NCBI GenBank assembly: GCA_949710005.1
Contig: OX453278.1
Coordinates: 1,835,001-1,899,000, forward strand
Reading direction: 5' to 3'
Source: Ricordea florida
Lineage: Eukaryota > Cnidaria > Anthozoa > Corallimorpharia > Ricordeidae
Length of the DNA: 64,000 nucleotides
Shown here: positions 57,455 to 64,000 of the stretch, piece by piece
Position numbering within the stretch: the first letter of the stretch is position 1
Layout of the letters: each line of letters opens with the position of its first letter
Notes under the pieces: generated by a model
Seen by the model: the letters and a program-made list of their open reading frames with translations, nothing else
The model's database searches: none
Told to the model about the DNA's origin: nothing
Program-made: the position numbers and the translations under genes

Positions 57455-60224
57455 CAAGTTTTAACCTTGATAATTTAGCTTAACTCATGTCCCAAATATG
57501 CTCACTGAGTTACAAACTTCATTTTCGATTCCTCCTCCAGAACTCCATCTATGACCCCCTGTACCTCATTCAGTTTATACTGACTAGCTATATAGGGCTG
57601 GACTGAAGTGGTAAAAAAACACTGTATATGGGCACAGAGAAAACTGAATAACTGGGAAAAGTTATTAGCAAGGAGTTTTAAAAGAATTTTTAAAGAATTT
57701 TAAAAGATTTTTTAAAGAATGTTTGTTAAACCTTTGGGAAGTCAAGTTTTGCGTGGACTTAATCGCACCAACTAAATTTTCCGCGATTTCTGCGGTTTCC
57801 ACGCCCTGGAGCATTTTACAATTATTCTTGGTTCAACCAATACTTCCCTTAAAAAACGTGGTTTATATTGCTGTAGTTCCACTTTATACCCAGCTATGAC
57901 AATAGCTCTTTCTGGAAAAGAATTTTAGTATGGTGATAACCCTTAGGTTTTCGTTGAAGGCAGTTAATTTTTAATTTTCTGATGGAACAAGTTCCCATGT
58001 GACACAGTTTGCTTTGTGTCATTCATATGGATCAGCTTCCTACGGAGCTCGTCATATAGGAGCCGAGTGAAGCCGGATGGAGAGAATTTGCCGCGCTCGA
58101 GATCGCTGCACGCGTGACACGTGTGGGAAAGAACGCGGTACTCTGCAATTATCTGAAGCTTTAAACTTCCGTTATATGATTGCGAATTATCTGCCACCCC
58201 CAAATTAGAAAGAGGAACAACTGTGCTTCACTTGCTTCACCCGTGACAATTTTATAAATCCTGTGTCTTCCGGTGATATAGACCGATATCGACTTTACGG
58301 TTGGGTCGTTGCTTCCTCAGTCACAGACGCAAGATACCAATATCAACATCAGTGTGGACTTAGTTAGCATCTTTTAGATGCCTGTGAAGCCATAACTATG
58401 TTATATGAATATAAGGAAGTCATTCCGCATTCTTAACTAGCCAACCATACTGGAATAAACAACCGATATTATGTATATTATATCAAAAAAAGAACTTGAG
58501 CACATTAATTTCGAAGATAACTGTGGAAGGGGATTAAAAAACTATTATCACTGCCGCCCATGATGCACACCGATGAATTCTACCACGCGACACTTATTTG
58601 CCGTAGCTACTTAGCGCACTAAGATACAGCGATGCCGTATTATGGGCTCTTTAGGGATCTTCAGTAAAAACGACGAATTAAGACACCGAGGATGGCATGT
58701 TCGAAAAAATGTATTTGTTTTTTTCCTGTACCAATGGCGGCAGGGTTGTCAGTTATTTTCTTTCCATAACTTTTCGAACCGCCGATTTTTACAACTTAAC
58801 CCGTTCACAGTTCATTTCAAATTTTTCTTGGCAGTTTTGTCATTGTGCACTCGCGTCTTCCAGAAAACCTGAAAAGTGGTCATTTCACGTTGTTGTTTTG
58901 CAGAGGACGGCAAAGAAATCTACCAGACTATTTTGCACGTGCAGTTTCATTGTTTCGTTCATCAACGCTTTTGTTTGGTGCCGTTGTAGTAGACGTGGTC
59001 TTCGTGTTTTGCTTAAAATCCCTAACCTATCAAATTAAAAGGGAGCAACTGGAAACAGTGTGTTCTCTTTCAGCTGTAATAAACGACTGCAACTTCTAAG
59101 AGAAAAAAAAAACAGTCCTTTTGTTCGGTTTTGACTCGAATACGATTCGAGAAACTAATTCATAAAACCATTAGATTAATTATTCGTAGATTTATTTATT
59201 AACTCGAGTCTTTAAATTTGCATTTCAGTTTAACAGCCCGCATTGAACTTTCTCATAAATTTGCTAATCATAGAAAAAAAAACAAGTTTGTCTTGGATTT
59301 GGACAATAGCGTTTGTTTCAAAACAATCTGGTGTACGTTGTCGGTAGCGAAGAGAACCGCGAGAAGTGGGGTCGAGTATCATTGAGTTGAAAATTCAAAA
59401 CGCCAAGTGCTAACGCTTTTTTTTATTTTCTCTCAAGGCCTTATCAACTATAGCCTCATTCGGTAACACCAATATTTTGTGTTTCCAAAGTGCACTACCA
59501 AACTTGGCGCACGAGTGACGTCACAAATGTGAAAATACGACCGTTATTGCTCCAGCAGGTGGCTATAGTGTGCTATGTATATGAAAAACTTCGAACATTA
59601 TTGTCTGACTCGCCTAGAGAGATAAATGGTTTCATTGTGTATTGGAAAATGATTTCTTACAATTTGGTGTTCTGTGATTTTTCCCCTGTATGAACCATGT
59701 CCACACGAGAGAATGGACTTGAACAATCTAATATAGCCGATTATTTCTAATCCCTAAATACGCAAGCTCTAAATTACCACAAACAACTCAGATAACAACT
59801 CAGAGCATTCTCGTTTCCTGAAGGCAATATTCAGTTTTGGCTGGCGATTCATGGCGCTGGCCAAAAGAATTGCAGTCTCTGGGAACGAGAATGAACACAG
59901 AATTGCCAACTATCATTTTAGAATTAAAGTTGTCCTCCATTTATCGGCTACTTTGAGTAGAATTACTAGCTTTATAAGATTTTCAAGAATTCCTACTGTA
60001 TATTAACTTTTTTATTCTAGAATTTCTCTTTTTTTTATATGTTTGTTAGTTTCAATAACGTCCATTACAATTTTTCATTTCAGAGCCTTCCGCTATTAAT
60101 AGTTAGCTTTTTCATCACACAGAGTTCAACTGAGCAAAAGCTGAGAATAAATATGCAAGAAAACACCAAATTTCAGCTTGTTCCCAATTCCCTCAAGAAC
60201 TCGGACCGTCTTTTGCCGAGAGAT
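57455..60224. other. Intergenic DNA without recognisable gene
   Basis: No coding exon with recognisable domain. An 79-codon minus-strand frame at 58203-57964 has some coding-like composition but no known motif. A dispersed-repeat-like segment lies at about 58850-59100. Confidence 0.4.
58850..59100. repeat. Probable dispersed repeat
   Basis: The segment with TTTGCAGAGGACGGCAAAGA, GCACGTGCAGTTTCATTGTT and GCTTAAAATCCCTAA resembles a repeat common in anthozoan intergenic DNA, from memory only. The frames overlapping it are probably non-coding. Confidence 0.35.
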
Positions 60225-60969
60225 TAAAGCCCGATTTACACGACATGCGTTTTAGGCACGGCACTCCTAAATTTCGGTACCCGTGCCTTTAAGTGTGGCC
60301 CGTCAAATTTCCATTTACACGACAAAATTGTCTTGTTTTAAGGCACTTGTCATTTTCTTTTGGGCACCCCCAAAACGAGACACGGTACCCCCAAATTATT
60401 GCGCCTGTCCATACATGTGTCTGCGGTTTATCACTTTCAGGCGTGCGCTTTAAATAAGCCGACGTTTGGCAAGATGGCGGACATCACACGATGTGGGATT
60501 TTCTGGTTCTATTTGATGAAGAAAAGAAAAGAAATGAAATATCAGAAATATGATAAGGAAGGAAACAGTACGCTTTCATTTTCCTCTTTTATTGGAAACA
60601 TGAAAAGACGCAGAATGTTCATCCAAGCCGGGCTTGCGGTTTTAAATCAGCCAAAACAAAAGGTTGTATGGATGCGTTTACGATCAGATGCCTGGTTCGA
60701 CCAAAGAAGAAGACGCCATCTTGGATTTGCTCCTGTTTTTATCCTTTAGGCCTTGCAAAATTCGAAATATTTGGGCACGGCACCCCTAAAAAGCGGGCCG
60801 GGACTACCTCCAGAGGTGGTCTCGGCCCGCCTAAATTTTTCGGCACGCGGGCCGAAAAATTTGCATTTACACGTAAAAAATCAAGCGGGCCGTGCCCAAA
60901 ATTATCGGCCCGCGGGCCAAAATTTAGGAGTGCCGTGCCTAAAATGAATGTCGTGTAAATCGGGCTTTA
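60225..60969 (+). mobile_element. Non-autonomous PIF/Harbinger-like transposon
   Basis: Terminal inverted repeats start TAAAGCCCGATTTACACGAC and GGCACGGCACTCCTAAATTT and are mirrored at the right end (AAATTTAGGAGTGCCGTGCC, GTCGTGTAAATCGGGCTTTA). Arms of about 48 bp. TA lies at both outer edges. Sub-terminal GGCACGGCACCCCTAAA and CGGGCCG motifs repeat. The inner frame encodes a transposase start only. Confidence 0.85.
60360..60749 (+). pseudogene. Truncated Harbinger-type transposase fragment
   Basis: A 129-codon frame within the element. KMADITRCGIFWFYLMKK starts what looks like the original N terminus. VVWMRLRSDAWFDQRR resembles the W-R-RS-WW segment found near the start of PIF/Harbinger transposases. 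The DDE core is absent, so this is an internal-deletion relic. Confidence 0.55.
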
Positions 60970-62234
60970 GAAAAACAAAGAGACCGCGCAGGCCCTTGCC
61001 TTGGGTTTTGCGTTCACCGACACCTGAGTTCAGTGATCGAAAGCTGTTTGGTTTACAGGGTCTCAAGGGGTGGTGATTTTTACGGCTAACGGTTAATAGT
61101 TTTTTCTGTTTTACGGCTAACGGTTAATATTTTTGGCTGTTTTACGCTAAAGCTTTGCTGAATTACAAGAAAAGGGAAATATAAGTCGGTTGTTGGTATC
61201 ATACTTATTCAGTTTTCATATCACACTCACCCTCATCCATCACGGAATTGTTGAGATAAGTTATGTACAATAGCGATACTTCATGTTTGTACCGAAAGCC
61301 TGAAAATGTTTCTTTTTTGTTTTTCAAACCATCAAGTACGGAGGTTAAATTATTAACCACTACTGAGACAGGATTAAAGTTCACTGACTATTGCAAAAGT
61401 GAGTTCACTGGTAATTGTATCACAAAAAAATGAAAGACAAAATGCTGTGAGTTACGAGGGGGTTTAAATACAATATTTCATATCCTGAACAGAATTATTT
61501 CTATAGACGGCTCAAAGAGCCTAACATGTTTTACAGCTAATCAGATGTAAAGTACAAGTACTCGCGCTTTTTTTTTCCAAAAAAAATTTCGGGAAAAAAA
61601 TTCCATTCCCCGCACAAACACAATTGGTTGGGACCCGTCAGTTTCCCCAGACTACAGGAACACTCATCCTCGAGGGCATACAAACGAAACAAAGATCAGT
61701 AGAGCTGCGTTCCAAACGTCTTATCTACTTGCAAACGTTTTCGGACGCGGTCTCTAGAATATCAGGACTCTCTATGAAGCTTTAGTTTCTTGAGCCAAGG
61801 CAGCTGCGGAAGTACGAAGAGTTCGAGCTCGAGTGCAAATTTGTGCAGAAAAAAATCTCTGTCATGCTGATAAAAATCGTTATCAGACCGCATGGCGGCA
61901 TTCCTTCACCGAGTCAGTGAGTTTGTTGCCTTGAAAACAGGACGCGTTCAATTGTTTTCAACCCACTTGCGTCACTTGTCTGTTTAATTACACGTGAAGT
62001 CTGTTAGCTGCAGCACGAGTCGGCTTTCTTATAAAGCCCTTAACCTTTCCCCTTTTAGAGTTGAAATATTTATGGTTATATATTTATATAACGAGCACCA
62101 CAAAATGTAACTTACACCATCCAGGAAAAAGGCAGCCGTCAAGCAAATCAAGGAAAGCACAGGATGCTTACCAATGTTTTCATGAAACGTTAGATTGAAC
62201 CACACTCTATCAAAGGAGTGTCGCCGCAGTGAAG
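60970..62234. other. Intergenic DNA, no gene seen
   Basis: AT-rich unique-looking sequence. TTTTACGGCTAACGGTTAAT is duplicated in tandem at about 61079-61130. No ORF with coding character. Confidence 0.4.
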
Positions 62235-62540
62235 TTCCATGTCTCAAGTAGTTTTTCAAAGAATGGTCACGCTGCATGATCCCACAGATGAAAGAGTTAG
62301 AGCTAGAGTGGAAAGTAAAACAAACAGTTCCACAGTACAGTATTGTTCAATAGCCTTCCATAGAATGGTTGCACTACATAGTTTGATCCACAAACGAAAA
62401 AGTTAAAACCACACTGTAAAGTACGACAAACAGTACCACAGAACAGTACTGACGGTACAGTAGGTTAGTCAAAGAATGGTCACACTGCATGGTTTGAATC
62501 AAGGATAAAAAAGGTAGAATCAGACTGTATGGTTTCAGCC
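62235..62540 (+). repeat. ~106-bp satellite-like tandem repeat, locus 3
   Basis: About three diverged units in the same orientation as locus 1: CAAAGAATGGTCACGCTGCA, AAACAAACAGTTCCACAGTAC, GTTTGATCCACAAACGAAAA and CAAAGAATGGTCACACTGCA. Confidence 0.88.
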
Positions 62541-63030
62541 ACAAATGTCGAGCCCAAACACTCAACCCTCTGGCAGGGCAAATGAAATGACTGTATTACT
62601 GCACTTGAGCCGAAACTTCGTCTATTTCCATGTTTTGCAAGTTCAAGAGTTTGCATACCGTGAGAGCCACGGTTACCATATTAATATTGTTTTATAGTTT
62701 TTTCACCACTGATCTCTCCGCTAAGCCATCCATAACCTAATGCAGCACTTTAACCGTTCGCTATCCTGATTTTCTATTTGAAACGCGTACTGTGAAAGTG
62801 AGCAATATTAGAAACGACTGCAAGGTAAATCATGCAATCATTGTGAGCATATTTAATTTTTCAACTGAAAAAGCTCTGGTTGACCAAGTATGTCTCGTCC
62901 AAAATTTTTTTGGATCAGATGAAGGATTCATATAAAATGAACTTCGGATGGAGATGTAGCTTGAGATTCAACAATGGTAGTATTTAACTAATTTTAAGCT
63001 GGAACATTTAAGTAGATTATAATTCAGTTG

Positions 63031-63315
63031 TGGAGGCACAGTAGTGTAGTGGTTAGCATGTCGTACAGGAGGTTTGGAGTTCGAGCCCTGGTGCTGCCTC
63101 TGTGTTATTTCCTTGGACAAGAAACTTTACCCCACACTGTCTCTCTCCCGGGTGTATAAATGGGTACCGGCAATATAATGCTGGGGGTGACCCTGCGATG
63201 GACTAGCATCCCATCCAGGGGGAGTAATAATACTCCCAGATGCTTCATTCTATCGAAACCGGGATAAGCTACGGTCTTGTGGGCCTTAAAGGCTCGTTTG
63301 CGCCTTTGCCTTTTA
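63031..63315 (+). mobile_element. tRNA-derived SINE with LINE-like tail
   Basis: Head with A box TAGTGTAGTGGTTAGCATG and B box GAGTTCGAGCCC. The body contains CCTTGGACAAGAAACTTTAC and the tail GCGATGGACTAGCATCCCAT then CCAGGG, a motif resembling the 3' ends shared by many V-SINE/L2-type elements. Limits approximate. Confidence 0.72.
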
Positions 63316-63344
63316 CAATTCAATTTACACGCGATGGATTCAGT

Positions 63345-63566
63345 TCAAGCTGTTTTGCCATACGCCACCATCGTAAATTTAAAGGAGATGTCGCAGTCTT
63401 GATTTATCCAAATTTTTAGGTTTGTCAATGGTGCTGGAAAGGGTTCAGTTTGAACAAGATTAACACTAATATCATAATAGCAATTTAGAATTTCAGTTTC
63501 TCTTAGACAAACAGGGAAATTTCTCTCAGGTTCAACAAACATCTCCTTAAGACCAACTTTTGCCAT
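63345..63566 (-). other. Unassigned small ORF
   Basis: A 73-codon frame (MAKVGLKEMFVEPERNF...) with a mixed, protein-like composition and no recognisable domain. No clear splice acceptor or donor context identified. It could be an exon of a gene extending past the window, or chance. Confidence 0.25.
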
Positions 63567-64000
63567 TTGCTATAATTTGGCCATTTTTGCAAACAGAAGC
63601 TTAAATTCGTGCGGGTTCACTCTGATTCACCTCTTAAATATAAAAAGGTTTAGTTTTTACTTTGAGACGCATAACCAGCAATGGCGAATCAACAATTTTA
63701 GGAAAAATATTTTCAAAGCTTAACTTGAATTATAAACAAAAAAATTCGAAACGCAGTGAAGCGCAGTCTTTTCAAGCAGCATTTAATTAAAACTTTGAAC
63801 AGAGATGTAAAAATAGCACAGTTTCTCGCATTTCTTACATCATGTTTTTAAGATCTAGGAAATTTTGACAGACTATGAGAGTTATGGTACTTTTGAGTAA
63901 CACAGGTATGATATTGTCACCTGTGATAAAATGCTTCAGAGCTCAGCGTAAATTTTCCGGTTTCGCGCGCCAGAGCAAGCTATCGTCAACATATTATTTT

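Overview
Eukaryotic, AT-rich genomic DNA with long introns, canonical GT-AG splice sites and many short transposable elements. The gene set (TSR1, TRABD, LHFPL, a PPM1-type PP2C, IL-17-like cytokines, an LRR/ADP-ribosylglycohydrolase fusion) and the style of the tRNA-derived SINEs, piggyBac-type elements and palindromic MITEs point to an anthozoan cnidarian, most likely a stony coral. This organism call is inference. All multi-exon models were assembled by hand from reading frame, splice sites and intron phase; every model sums to an intact reading frame.

Layout. 208-1957 (+): 3' part of a CUB-domain, single-pass membrane protein. 2971-6022 (-): two-exon LHFPL-type tetraspan protein ending in a possible PDZ ligand. 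8215-23498 (-): complete 25-exon TSR1 (40S ribosome maturation), 804 codons. Its second intron holds an apparently intact piggyBac transposon that jumped into a tRNA-derived SINE. 25987-32201 (-): complete 9-exon TRABD. It shares a 213-bp divergent promoter with a (+) gene at 32415-40757. That gene encodes a predicted N-myristoylated protein with leucine-rich repeats fused to an ADP-ribosylglycohydrolase fold in which most metal ligands are replaced, so a probable pseudo-hydrolase. 42716-50848 (-): complete 11-exon PPM1H/J/M-type phosphatase with catalytic aspartates present. 52912-53871 and 56406-57318 (-): tandem pair of secreted IL-17-like cytokines with the same unusual gene structure (a tiny first coding exon). 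57.3-64 kb: no confident host gene; a PIF/Harbinger-like non-autonomous element, a satellite cluster and a SINE.

Repeats are the other main content. A ~106-bp satellite-like repeat occurs at three separate loci (CUB intron, between the IL-17 genes, and 62 kb). A palindromic element family with three copies in 24.6-29.1 kb carries a hammerhead-ribozyme-like core. There is an internally deleted DNA transposon with ~485-bp terminal inverted repeats that starts a transposase-like ORF in each arm, and many further fold-back MITEs. The host genes are mostly unrelated housekeeping, signalling or immune genes and show no operon-like logic beyond the TRABD/LRR divergent pair and the IL-17 duplication.
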